In this document: positions 56,269 through 64,000 of the stretch, piece by piece
Position numbering within the stretch: position 1 is the stretch's first letter
How the letters are laid out: every line of letters starts with the position of its first letter
Source of the DNA: an uncultured Bacteroidales bacterium
Lineage (GTDB): Bacteria; Bacteroidota; Bacteroidia; Bacteroidales; Paludibacteraceae
Assembly (NCBI GenBank): GCA_946614295.1
Contig: CAMOGT010000003.1
Coordinates: 1-64,000, forward strand
Length of the DNA: 64,000 bases
Direction of reading: 5' to 3'
Position numbers and translations under genes: made by a program
The notes under the pieces: model-generated
Database searches by the model: none
Told to the model about the DNA's origin: nothing
What the model saw: only the letters and a program-made list of their open reading frames with translations

Positions 56269-56304
56269 AATATCGGAATGCCGGTATATCGTAATACCGA
56301 TATT
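56269..56304. promoter_or_regulatory. Nested inverted repeats upstream of the Trp/His/Cys-rich gene
   Basis: AATATCGG (56269-56276) pairs with CCGATATT (56297-56304), and CGGTAT (56282-56287) pairs with ATACCG (56294-56299). The two right arms overlap, so alternative hairpins compete. It lies 29 bp upstream of the ATG. A regulatory role is a guess; it lacks a T-run. Confidence 0.4.
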
Positions 56305-56332
56305 TCGAGAACAATTTAAAACCATTACTATT

Positions 56333-57679
56333 ATGAAAAAATTAACTACACTTCTGATGGCGTTGATGCTGATGAGCACGGCGTTATGGGCAGATGAGAC
56401 AGTAACGGTCTCCGCTAAGAGTACGGACATCTCGGAAGGACTCGATCTGAAGGTTGTAGCTAAACTGTTCGCAGAGGCTAAGAACCTGGAAGAGTTCGAG
56501 ACGATGCTTAACAACCCGGACAGCGCGTTCTGTAACCTGGATCTGAACGGCGACGGACAGGTGGACTACCTGCGCGTAGTAGAGACAGGTGAGGGGAACA
56601 AGCGACTCATCGTATTGCAGGCTATCCTCGCGAAGGACATATTCCAAGATGTAGCCTCCATATACGTGGAGAAAGACGCGAAAGACGAGGTAAAAGTACA
56701 GATCGTCGGTGATGAATATGTCTATGGTACGAACTACGTAATAGAACCTGTATTTGTCTATCGGCCCGTTATATACGATTGGTTCTGGTGCGATGGATGG
56801 TACGCATGGAACAGCCCTTGGTACTGGGGATATTATCCCGGTTGGTGGTATAGTCACAGTTGTTGGGCACACGATTGGTATTGGCATCACTGCTATGCAT
56901 TCCATCATCATCATTGTTGCTGCACTTTCCACCACGCTCCTGTAGTATGCACCGGTTATTATGAGTTACAGCGTCGTGTTTCACGCAGAGAGTATGCTTC
57001 CGCTAACCCCGATCGCTCGTTTGTCAGACGCAACGCAGGTTTAACCAACGCTCGTGAGATACGTAGTACAAGTGCCATCCGCACACGTAGCGCTGCCGGT
57101 GGAGTAGGAGACCGCAGATCTATCGGCGGTGAGCAGCGGACGGCAAGTGCTCAACGGACAGCCAATACTCAGCGGTCAGCCGGTTCGGCAGAGCGCACAG
57201 CCCGTAACACGTTCGGCAGTACGACGCGTACCAGCGCTTCCCGCTCTACGGCGAGCGCAGCGACAACAGCCCGTTCATCGGTTCGTACTACCAGAGACGT
57301 ATCCAGCCGCTCTACGGCGAGCACAACCGCATCAACCCGCTCCACCGCGAGCGCAGCGACTACTGTTCGCTCGTCCGGATCAAGCTCTCGCTCAACGGCA
57401 TCCGTGGGGACCGCGACCCGAACGGCGTCCAGGAGTACCAGCAACGTAGGTAGCAGTACCTATAGCGGATCCCGATCCAGTGCTACACGTACCAGTGTAG
57501 GCAGTAGTAGCACGTACGGCGGTACGCGTTCAAGCAACTCTTACAGAGGCGGTTCTTATGGAGGAAGCAGCTACGGAGGTAGTCGAAGCAGTGGAGGTGG
57601 ATTCTCCGGCGGAGGCGGCAGTCGAAGTAGCGGAGGCGGATTCTCCGGTGGCGGAGGCGGAGGAAGCAGACATAGATAA
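56333..57679 (+). CDS. Secreted protein with Trp/Tyr/His/Cys-rich centre and Ser/Arg-rich tail
   Basis: 448 residues. Signal peptide MKKLTTLLMALMLMSTALWA. N-terminal domain (about 25-140) with FCNLDLNGDGQVDYLRV (a DxNxDGxxD calcium-type loop) and DIFQDVASIYVEKD. Then a dense aromatic stretch (WYWGYYPGWWYSHSCW) and a His/Cys cluster (HHCYAFHHHHCCCTFHH, about 205-225). The remaining half is low complexity: repeated STASAATT and RSTAS units, then a Gly/Ser tail with YGGSxYGG. Part of the family is seen in other Bacteroidota (DLNGDGxVDYxRV); function unknown. The His/Cys cluster could bind metal. A strong bidirectional terminator follows. Confidence 0.7.
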   Translation: MKKLTTLLMALMLMSTALWADETVTVSAKSTDISEGLDLKVVAKLFAEAKNLEEFETMLNNPDSAFCNLDLNGDGQVDYLRVVETGEGNKRLIVLQAILAKDIFQDVASIYVEKDAKDEVKVQIVGDEYVYGTNYVIEPVFVYRPVIYDWFWCDGWYAWNSPWYWGYYPGWWYSHSCWAHDWYWHHCYAFHHHHCCCTFHHAPVVCTGYYELQRRVSRREYASANPDRSFVRRNAGLTNAREIRSTSAIRTRSAAGGVGDRRSIGGEQRTASAQRTANTQRSAGSAERTARNTFGSTTRTSASRSTASAATTARSSVRTTRDVSSRSTASTTASTRSTASAATTVRSSGSSSRSTASVGTATRTASRSTSNVGSSTYSGSRSSATRTSVGSSSTYGGTRSSNSYRGGSYGGSSYGGSRSSGGGFSGGGGSRSSGGGFSGGGGGGSRHR

Positions 57680-57713
57680 AAAATACATCGCGCATCGCGC
57701 GATGTATTTTTTT
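57678..57713. terminator. Bidirectional terminator between convergent genes
   Basis: ATACATCGCGC (57683-57693), loop ATC, GCGCGATGTAT (57697-57707): an 11-bp perfect stem with A6 on the left and T6 on the right. It serves both the plus gene and the minus aspA gene. Confidence 0.95.
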
Positions 57714-59106
57714 AATGTGCTGCCAGCATATTACGGGGGTCGAGAAGTTTGTCCAATTGCTCTTTGCTCAATAACTGGTGCTCAAGTACAAGGTCGTACA
57801 CTCCCTTGCCCGTCTCCAGTGCCTCTTTGGCAATTTTAGTGGAGGCCTTGTAACCGATAACAGGATTGAGTGCGGTGACGATACCGATAGAGTGCTTGAC
57901 GGTAGCCGCGTTGTGCTCTGTATTAATGGTAATTCCGTCGATACATTTTTTGCGTAAGATCTTCATCACATTACGCAACCATGTGATAGACTCGAAGATG
58001 CATTCTGTGATGATCGGCTCCATTACGTTGAGTTGGAGTTGTCCTGCCTCGGCTGCAAAAGTAATGGCAGTGTCGTTGCCGATAACTTTGAAGCATACTT
58101 GGTTCGTTACCTCTGGTATAACAGGATTTACTTTACCCGGCATGATGGAGCTACCCGGTGCCATCGGCGGGAGGTTGATCTCATGCAGACCACAGCGCGG
58201 ACCGGAAGCCATGAGGCGGAGATCATTACAAGTCTTACTAAGTTTGACAGCCAGACGCTTGAGTGCGGCAGAATAGCTGACATACGCACCGGTGTCGGGA
58301 GTTGCCTCCACCAAATCGCTTGCCAACTCGAATGGTTCGCCCGTCAGTTCGCACATTTTCTTAATGCATAACTCTGCATAACCTGCCGTTGCGTTCAGAC
58401 CGGTACCAATGGCGGTACCACCCATGTTGATCTCGTAGAGTAGTTTTACGTTGCGGCCTAAGTTGGCAATCTCTTCCTCCAAGTTGTTGGCAAAGGCGTG
58501 AAATTCCTGACCGCTTGTCATCGGAACGGCGTCCTGAAGCTGGGTGCGCCCCATCTTAATGGAGGTATTATACTCATCGCCTTTCCTACGAAGCGACTCA
58601 ATGAGTAGTTGTAGTTCGGATACCAACCCTTTGTTCATGCGGATGAACGCGTAACGAAACGCGGAGGGGTAGGCATCATTTGTACTTTGTGCGCAGTTCA
58701 CATGATCGTTCGGAGAGCAGTACTGATACTCGCCACGCTGGTGTCCCATGATCTCCAACGCACGGTTGGCAATCACCTCATTGGCGTTCATGTTCACGGT
58801 TGTGCCTGCGCCGCCTTGCACCAGATCGGTCGGGAACTGATCATGCATCTTACCATCTATAATCTCGTGACACGCCTGTGCAATCGCTGCATATATCTCG
58901 TCGTTGATAACTCCTAACTCATGGTTCGCCTCTACGGCCGCCAACTTGATATAAGCAATCGCGATAATATACTCAGGAAAATCGGACATCTTGTGATTAG
59001 ATATCTGATAATTGTTAATACCACGCTGCGTCTGTACACCGTAGTATGCCTCTGCGGGAACTTGGAGTTCGCCAAGCAAATCGGATTCAATACGATATTT
59101 TTCCAT
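57712..59106 (-). CDS. aspA: Aspartate ammonia-lyase
   Basis: 464 residues. Converts aspartate to fumarate and ammonia. GSSIMPGKVNPVIPEV is the superfamily signature; TPDTGAYVSYSAALKRLA and STNDAYPSA are further motifs. A typical length. It could also be a fumarase of class II, but the N-terminus (MEKYRIESDLLGELQVPAEAYYGVQTQR) is aspartase-like. Confidence 0.9.
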   Translation of the reverse strand: MEKYRIESDLLGELQVPAEAYYGVQTQRGINNYQISNHKMSDFPEYIIAIAYIKLAAVEANHELGVINDEIYAAIAQACHEIIDGKMHDQFPTDLVQGGAGTTVNMNANEVIANRALEIMGHQRGEYQYCSPNDHVNCAQSTNDAYPSAFRYAFIRMNKGLVSELQLLIESLRRKGDEYNTSIKMGRTQLQDAVPMTSGQEFHAFANNLEEEIANLGRNVKLLYEINMGGTAIGTGLNATAGYAELCIKKMCELTGEPFELASDLVEATPDTGAYVSYSAALKRLAVKLSKTCNDLRLMASGPRCGLHEINLPPMAPGSSIMPGKVNPVIPEVTNQVCFKVIGNDTAITFAAEAGQLQLNVMEPIITECIFESITWLRNVMKILRKKCIDGITINTEHNAATVKHSIGIVTALNPVIGYKASTKIAKEALETGKGVYDLVLEHQLLSKEQLDKLLDPRNMLAAH

Positions 59107-59115
59107 GTTTTTAGA

Positions 59116-60075
59116 TTAGTTAATGTTTCCTAAGAGTGACTTTACAAACTCCACACGGTTGAATACCTGCAGGTCTGTCATTTGTTCGCCGAGCCCTATA
59201 TACCGCACGGGGATCTTGAACTGATCGGAGATGCCGATCACTACACCGCCTTTGGCTGTGCCGTCCAGTTTGGTGATAGCCAGAGAAGTGACCTGTGTCG
59301 CAGCGGTGAATTGCCGAGCCTGCTCAAAGGCGTTCTGACCCGTAGAACCGTCCAGAACGAGCATCACATCGTGCGGAGCGTCCGGCACTACCTTCTGCAT
59401 TACGTTCTTGATTTTGGTCAGCTCGTTCATGAGGTTGATCTTGTTATGCAGTCGTCCGGCTGTGTCAATGAGTACGACGTCGGCATCGTTCGCCTTGGCG
59501 GATTGGAGTGTGTCGAAGGCTACGGAGGCGGGGTCGGAGCCCTGTTGCTGTTTGATAACAGGTACACCTACGCGCTCGCCCCATATACAGAGTTGCTCCA
59601 CGGCAGCAGCGCGAAACGTATCGGCGGCACCGAGGTACACTTTTTTGCCGGCTGCTTTGTATTGGTGAGCCAGTTTGCCGATGGTGGTCGTCTTGCCTAC
59701 GCCGTTCACGCCTACCACCATGATCACGTAGGGCTTGGCGGGTAGCGATGCCTCGAAATCCGGAACATCGGCTACGTTGTTCTCTTGCAGCAGTGAGGAG
59801 ATTTCATCTACCAACAGGCGGTTCAACTCTTCTGTACCGATATACTTGTCGCGTTTGACACGCTCTTGAACCCGCTCTATGATGCGCAGCGTAGTTTCCA
59901 CACCCACATCCGAGGTAATCAGTGCTTCCTCCAGGTTATCTAATACGTCATCGTCAATAGTCGATTTACCGGCTATTGCGCGACCGATTTTGGAGAGCAC
60001 AGACTCTTTGCTCTTCTCCAGACCCTTGTCGAGAGTCTCTTTTTTCTCTTTGCTAAAAAAACTGAAAAATCCCAT
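59116..60075 (-). CDS. ftsY: Signal recognition particle receptor FtsY
   Basis: 319 residues. GTPase with GVNGVGKTTTIGKLA (G1), DTFRAAAVEQL, DTAGRLHNK (G3), TKLDGTAKGG (G4), YIGLGEQMTDLQVFN. The N-domain is short and there is no long acidic A-domain. Membrane docking of SRP-ribosomes. It follows the GT2 gene by one base. Confidence 0.97.
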   Translation of the reverse strand: MGFFSFFSKEKKETLDKGLEKSKESVLSKIGRAIAGKSTIDDDVLDNLEEALITSDVGVETTLRIIERVQERVKRDKYIGTEELNRLLVDEISSLLQENNVADVPDFEASLPAKPYVIMVVGVNGVGKTTTIGKLAHQYKAAGKKVYLGAADTFRAAAVEQLCIWGERVGVPVIKQQQGSDPASVAFDTLQSAKANDADVVLIDTAGRLHNKINLMNELTKIKNVMQKVVPDAPHDVMLVLDGSTGQNAFEQARQFTAATQVTSLAITKLDGTAKGGVVIGISDQFKIPVRYIGLGEQMTDLQVFNRVEFVKSLLGNIN

Positions 60076-60076
60076 A

Positions 60077-60970
60077 TTATTTGTAATTCTTTCTCATTTG
60101 TTTGTAATCTCTCCGTGCTTCAAAGACAGCCTTGGCAGAACCCGGTTTGCCGATAATAGCGAACATCGCTGCTGCGGCATAGTCCAGTATCCATCGTAAT
60201 GCCAATACAGCCCAAGGCCAACGCCTGTTCTTGTAAATCATAAGCAGGTTGTTGCGGAAATTGAGGTAGGTCTTGCGTGGGTTGTCGTAACTCAGTGAAC
60301 CTCCTCCGAGGTGGAAGACTGTACTTTGTGGTACGCAGGCGAGTTTCCAACCGTTGTTCCTCATCCGCCAGCAGAGGTCTATCTCCTCCATGTGGGCGAA
60401 AAATGCAGCGTCCAAACCTCCGCACTCCTTATAAACATTTGTGCGCACGCACATACAGGCGCCTGTCGTCCAGTCGATGTTCACAATGTTGTCGTATTGT
60501 CCCTCGTCTTTCTCCACGCGTCCGAACCGCCTGCCGCGGCAGTACGGATAGCCGAGCCGACTGAGGTATCCTCCGGCAGCACCGGCATGCTCGAAGAATT
60601 CACGCTTTCGGTCGCTGCGAATCTTAGGTTGTACGGCGGCTACCTCCGGGTGCGCATCAAGATAAGCGAGTAGGGGAGTCAGCCAATGAACCGTGACCTC
60701 AACATCGGAATTTAGCAGCACGACGTACTCGCTCTCCACCTGCTCAATCGCGCGGTTGTAGCCTTCTGCAAACCCATAGTTCTTATCCAGTATAATGGTC
60801 TTGACGGACGGAAATTCGCGCGCCATGACCGCCATGCTCTCATCGGTCGAACCATTGTCCGCGACAATCACTTCACAACCCTCATCCATTGTGTGCTCAA
60901 CGACTGACGGCAGATACCGGCGTAGCATCTCCGCGCCGTTCCAGTTCAATATGATTACGCTGCACTTCAT
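60077..60970 (-). CDS. Family 2 glycosyltransferase
   Basis: 297 residues from the ATG at 60968-60970. GT-A fold of the GT2 rhamnosyl/galactofuranosyl type: SVIILNWNGAEMLRRYLPSV, VIVADNGSTDESM, LLNSDVEVTVHWL (DxD position), GLDAAFFAHMEEIDLCWR, then one or two C-terminal hydrophobic segments (WPWAVLALRWILDYAAAAMFA). A role in LPS or surface glycan is likely. The start overlaps the acyltransferase stop by one base (TAATG). Confidence 0.88.
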   Translation of the reverse strand: MKCSVIILNWNGAEMLRRYLPSVVEHTMDEGCEVIVADNGSTDESMAVMAREFPSVKTIILDKNYGFAEGYNRAIEQVESEYVVLLNSDVEVTVHWLTPLLAYLDAHPEVAAVQPKIRSDRKREFFEHAGAAGGYLSRLGYPYCRGRRFGRVEKDEGQYDNIVNIDWTTGACMCVRTNVYKECGGLDAAFFAHMEEIDLCWRMRNNGWKLACVPQSTVFHLGGGSLSYDNPRKTYLNFRNNLLMIYKNRRWPWAVLALRWILDYAAAAMFAIIGKPGSAKAVFEARRDYKQMRKNYK

Positions 60971-61830
60971 TAATTTCTCTTCCATTTCCATCGGTTGTGT
61001 GTCCATAGCCAGAGTGCCGGCTGTTCCTGGATATTCTGTTCCAGAATCTTGGCGTACGCCGTAGTGATCTCGCCTTCCGTGGTCTCTTTGGGGCGTGAAG
61101 CCAGTGTTTTCATGGAAACGTGATAATAGCCTCTTCGCTCTTTTGTAATATAGAGATAGAACACAGGATACCCGAATTTCTTGCTTAACACCTCTCCTCC
61201 GTCCAGAAAACCTGTCTCCTGATTCAGAAACGTCACCCACGTACGCGTTACTTCGGGGCGGGGTTTCTGGTCGCTGAGCAGTCCTACGGTCACCGGTTTC
61301 TTCTCCGCCCGGTAACGTACCATTTCTCTCAGTACACGCTGTTTCTCCACACATACACCTCCACGCTTGGCGCGAATCGCGAGCATGAGTTTGTCCATCG
61401 TTGCACTCTTGAGCTTGCGGTATATGTTCATCTCCGTCACACCCGGTGATACCCATTGCTGGATAGACGCCATCCACTCCCAGTTGCCGAAATGCGCGAG
61501 CATGAAGATGCCTCCACCGGCTTCGTCAATCAGTTTGTTCACGTCCTCCATTCCCTCAAACACCACGCGTTGCCTCATCTCCTCGTCTGTCATTCGATAG
61601 CCGTAAACGGTTTCTACCATCGTGTTGCAGAACTGGTGATAGAAATCCTTCGCTATTTGTCGTCGTTCTGCTTCACTTTTTTCGGGGAAAGCCATTAGCA
61701 GATTCTTTGCTACTATCCGTCGCCGATACCGCACTATATACGCCATTATCGGGTAGAGCAGCCAATCCGCAAAGAAATAATGTACGCTTAGAGGCAGCCG
61801 GGATAATATGTTCACTATCGCTTTTAGCAC
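60970..61830 (-). CDS. LpxL/HtrB-type lipid A acyltransferase
   Basis: 286 residues. Lysophospholipid acyltransferase fold with the HxxxxE motif in MLAHFGNWEWM. N-terminal hydrophobic helix (VHYFFADWLLYPIMAYIV). LPS lipid A secondary acylation is the usual role. It sits next to GT2 and CdsA and overlaps cdsA by 7 bp. Confidence 0.88.
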   Translation of the reverse strand: MLKAIVNILSRLPLSVHYFFADWLLYPIMAYIVRYRRRIVAKNLLMAFPEKSEAERRQIAKDFYHQFCNTMVETVYGYRMTDEEMRQRVVFEGMEDVNKLIDEAGGGIFMLAHFGNWEWMASIQQWVSPGVTEMNIYRKLKSATMDKLMLAIRAKRGGVCVEKQRVLREMVRYRAEKKPVTVGLLSDQKPRPEVTRTWVTFLNQETGFLDGGEVLSKKFGYPVFYLYITKERRGYYHVSMKTLASRPKETTEGEITTAYAKILEQNIQEQPALWLWTHNRWKWKRN

Positions 61831-62654
61831 AAGATCAGCATTGCTACGTATATCAGTACAACAGGTGCTGCCAGCAGTATAGAGTCAAAACGGTCAAGGA
61901 CACCCCCGTGCCCCGGCAGGAACTTGCCGCTGTCCTTCACGCCTATCGTCCGTTTGAAAAGGCTCTCCATAAGGTCTCCAAGTGTGCCGAAACCGCTGAC
62001 AATAAACGCAAAACCGCAGGCAATGAGTAACTCATTCCCCTCTTTGGTAATAGCATTGAACCATCCGAAACGGTTCAGAATAAATGCCGCTCCGATGGTA
62101 AAGACAAATCCGCCTATCAGTCCCTCCCAACTTTTCTTGGGACTTACGCGGGGGAACATTTTATGGTTACCGCCCGGGAGTTTGGAGGTCAGCATTCCTA
62201 CGCAGTAAGCGCCCGAGTCGTTCACCCAGATCAGCACAAAGACCGCTAACAGCAAGTACGGATCTATGTGGCAAAGAACATTCATTAGCGCAAAAGGCAA
62301 CGCAATCATGATTTGCCCTACGAGGAAATGCCCCCATTGGATAATCGGATTGTTGTTCTTGTCCCACAACTCAGCGATTAGTACGCCGAGCGGCAGGAAT
62401 AGCGTGAGCAGTGTCCAAGGGTTAAAATGCCCGAACCATACGGTCACCAGCGGGAAGACGCAGAGCACGGCACTCATTTCGCTGAAAAAGTCCATGGTAC
62501 AACGCGGATGGGTCAAACTATTGTATTCACGCAGGGCTAAAAAGGCAAGCGTAATAGAAAGGGCTAAGAAAATAATCTCGTTATACAGAATACTGCCTAC
62601 TACTACACCCACATATACAGCCCCACTAAGGGTACGTTTCCAAAATTCACTCAT
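61824..62654 (-). CDS. cdsA: Phosphatidate cytidylyltransferase
   Basis: 276 residues from the ATG at 62652-62654. About seven to eight membrane helices. CdsA signature SLFKRTIGVKDSGKFLPGHG then GVLDRFDS. Makes CDP-diacylglycerol from phosphatidate and CTP. An upstream ATG at 62756 would pass through the promoter and add 34 residues unlike the family. Confidence 0.94.
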   Translation of the reverse strand: MSEFWKRTLSGAVYVGVVVGSILYNEIIFLALSITLAFLALREYNSLTHPRCTMDFFSEMSAVLCVFPLVTVWFGHFNPWTLLTLFLPLGVLIAELWDKNNNPIIQWGHFLVGQIMIALPFALMNVLCHIDPYLLLAVFVLIWVNDSGAYCVGMLTSKLPGGNHKMFPRVSPKKSWEGLIGGFVFTIGAAFILNRFGWFNAITKEGNELLIACGFAFIVSGFGTLGDLMESLFKRTIGVKDSGKFLPGHGGVLDRFDSILLAAPVVLIYVAMLILC

Positions 62655-62674
62655 AAATCTCTTAATTTTTGCTA

Positions 62675-62705
62675 CAAAATTACTACATTTTTTGCACATG
62701 TGCAA
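62675..62705 (-). promoter_or_regulatory. Promoter of the cdsA operon
   Basis: Minus strand: TTGCACATGT (62705-62696) and -7 TAATTTTG (62682-62675), spacing 23. It shares its -33 region with the divergent promoter. Confidence 0.85.
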
Positions 62706-62722
62706 ATATTTTCGTATCTTTG
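62692..62722 (+). promoter_or_regulatory. Promoter of the acidic-protein/ribF genes
   Basis: TTGCACATGT (62692-62701) and TATCTTTG (62715-62722), spacing 23. The -33 boxes of both strands overlap in the perfect palindrome TTTGCACATGTGCAAA (62691-62706). Confidence 0.85.
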
Positions 62723-62742
62723 CATCGTTTTTTTGAGAATAT

Positions 62743-63096
62743 ATGGAAAATAACACAATTGAAATGGCTCTCTTGGAGCCGGAAGAGCGTGAGTTGGTGG
62801 ATTTTATCTACGGTGCCATTCCCACGGAAGATCGCGGTGCATTGACCGCCGATGATATTTTGTTTGTCCTCGATGCAATGGACGATTACCTGGAGGAACA
62901 GGGGCTTGTGCGTGTCGATGAGGAAACGGGGGATATGGAGTACCTCGATGGTGAGGTGGATGAGACGGAACAACTGAATTATGTCCTTGCTGCCGCAAAG
63001 GAAGACCATCGTGCAATCACCGGTGTGCAGATCCAATTGATTCAGGACGCAGAACTCCAGTTCGGTATTCAAAAAGGCTACTACGCGGAGGAGTAA
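62743..63096 (+). CDS. Small acidic protein upstream of ribF
   Basis: 117 residues, very acidic (MENNTIEMALLEPEERELVDFIYGAIPTEDRGALTADDILFVLDAMDDYLEEQG). All-helical appearance. Conserved in Bacteroidales next to ribF, as far as I recall; function unknown. It ends 4 bp before the ribF start. Confidence 0.7.
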   Translation: MENNTIEMALLEPEERELVDFIYGAIPTEDRGALTADDILFVLDAMDDYLEEQGLVRVDEETGDMEYLDGEVDETEQLNYVLAAAKEDHRAITGVQIQLIQDAELQFGIQKGYYAEE

Positions 63097-63100
63097 AAAG

Positions 63101-63955
63101 GTGGGAAAGATAGCTACTATCGGTTTTTTCGATGGAGTCCATAAGGGCCATCGGTATCTCTTTGAGCAGTTACGTAAAGCAGCAGACGAACGAGGCCTAC
63201 AACCGCTTATTGTCACTTTTCGTGAACACCCGAGGGCGGTGCTGCAATCGGATTATATTCCCCATTTACTGACTTCCGTACCGGAACGCGAGGCACTGCT
63301 GAGTCGTTTTGGCGAGGTAATCATGTTGCCATTTGCGGACTTCCAATCACTTACTGCTGCTGAGTTTATGACTTATCTGCGTGACCGGTATGAGGTAACA
63401 ACCCTTCTCATGGGATACGACCATCGGTTTGGATCCGATCGCCTCAAACACCCGCAGGAGTACCGCCGTGCCGGTGAGCAATGCGGCATAGAGGTATTGA
63501 CATCAGGAGAATATATAGATAGCGAGTGGCATGTTTCTTCCACGGAAATCCGCACGGCGTTGGAGGAAGGGAATATTGTTTTGGCTAACGAACTGCTCGG
63601 TCGTCCTTATGCCATTCTTGGGGAGGTAGTTCACGGCAAGGGAATAGGACACACGATCGGTTTCCCGACGGCTAATATCCGTCCCGTTGCGCCGGAGAAG
63701 ATTACACCTAAAAGCGGAGTTTATATGGTGAAGGTCAATACGCCTTTCAACGACGATACGTCCGCTTTTGCCAATATCGATGCAAACGGACTGATAGAGG
63801 TGCATATCCCCACTTATAAAGGCGGAGATCTCTATGGTGCGCAACTCAAAATCCGTTTCATCCGTTTTATTCGGGAAGAGAAACATTTTGAGTCGCTGGA
63901 AGAACTGAAAGCGCAGATTAAGGAAGATATTGATAGCATCCAGCGTCTGGCTTAG
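63101..63955 (+). CDS. ribF: Bifunctional riboflavin kinase / FAD synthetase
   Basis: 284 residues, GTG start (GKIATIGFFDGVHKGHRYL, FAD synthetase N-terminus). FADS domain: VTFREHPRAVLQSD, LLMGYDHRFGSDR, VSSTEIRTALEEGNI. Riboflavin kinase domain: GRPYAILGEVVHGKGIGHTIGFPTANI. Slightly shorter than the usual 305 residues at the C-terminus. The remaining 45 bases of the window hold no gene. Confidence 0.95.
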   Translation: MGKIATIGFFDGVHKGHRYLFEQLRKAADERGLQPLIVTFREHPRAVLQSDYIPHLLTSVPEREALLSRFGEVIMLPFADFQSLTAAEFMTYLRDRYEVTTLLMGYDHRFGSDRLKHPQEYRRAGEQCGIEVLTSGEYIDSEWHVSSTEIRTALEEGNIVLANELLGRPYAILGEVVHGKGIGHTIGFPTANIRPVAPEKITPKSGVYMVKVNTPFNDDTSAFANIDANGLIEVHIPTYKGGDLYGAQLKIRFIRFIREEKHFESLEELKAQIKEDIDSIQRLA

Positions 63956-64000
63956 TCCCGGCGCGTGAGACGCCGTTTCTATCCAGCGGGTATGGGAGAG

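Noticed and set aside
58033..58371. Plus-strand frame inside aspA
   Set aside because: Shadow of a conserved gene; no known motif.
63956..64000. GGCG/CGCC pairing after ribF as a terminator
   Set aside because: Only 4 bp of stem and no T-run; the window ends before it can be judged.

Overview
The window comes from a Bacteroidales genome (phylum Bacteroidota), probably a gut or other anaerobic lineage. The reasons are: (i) nearly every gene start region that can be read has a Bacteroidota -7 box (TAnnTTTG) and not a sigma70 -10 box; (ii) it carries type IX secretion (T9SS) proteins resembling PorE and PorD; (iii) it carries Bacteroidales-typical families (DUF4831, DUF3078, Omp28-like lipoproteins, bactofilin, BspA-type leucine-rich repeats, DUF5675); (iv) housekeeping order and small gene overlaps fit the phylum. 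The species cannot be named from sequence alone.

Layout. 1-8691 is an AT-rich defence island: a DUF1016/YhcG-type PD-(D/E)XK nuclease, a GIY-YIG/DUF4357 protein, a single-chain type IIG-like restriction-modification enzyme that ends in a LexA/UmuD-type S24 domain with a plausible Cys-Gly self-cleavage site, a DUF4062 protein, a KAP P-loop NTPase and a Fic protein. A NUDIX gene runs convergent to it. 9227-21362 is a co-directional cluster: a membrane sensor with a SpoIIE/PP2C phosphatase plus an RsbW-like kinase domain, a STAS protein, a 2401-residue NRPS (C-A-T-C-A-T-R, expected to release a dipeptide aldehyde), an AsmA-like membrane protein and an aldo/keto reductase. 31955-21370 (minus strand) is a long directon: bactofilin, DUF1015, PorE-like, ThyA, FolA, EttA-like ABC-F, TilS, AroE, DUF4831, PorD-like. 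37724-32047 (minus) is an envelope/redox operon: Bcp peroxiredoxin, a small membrane protein, a TlpA-like thioredoxin, an outer-membrane barrel, two Omp28-like lipoproteins and a small secreted protein. 37864-44873 is an accessory island of small proteins with iteron-like repeats, a BspA-like protein, a holin/DUF5675/small-lipoprotein lysis-like cassette, a family of related small proteins and a KilA-N relic; no integrase is visible. 45070-63955 is core: SecA, DUF3078, then (minus) NadK-Lgt-Fmt-HD, then (plus) Cdd-LptF/G-RibBA and a low-complexity secreted protein, then (minus) CdsA-LpxL-GT2-FtsY-AspA, then (plus) a small acidic protein and RibF.

Three genome-scale patterns cut across the genes. 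First, ten promoters of mostly core genes share a TTGCRYATRT-like box exactly 23 bp (first T to first T) from the -7 TAnnTTTG; the island promoters lack it. Second, short tandem micro-arrays (units such as AATTCGT, CAACTTT, TTTCATT, TTGTGAA, GTTAAAT, TACAAAG) fill most intergenic gaps of the minus-strand directons, often supply TTG start codons, stops or C-termini, and also lie in frame inside coding regions, for example at NRPS interdomain linkers. Third, a separate dispersed element with the core AAGGGCACGAT occurs four times, twice intergenic and twice inside coding or relic sequence.

All calls come from reading the sequence and translations by eye; no database search was run.
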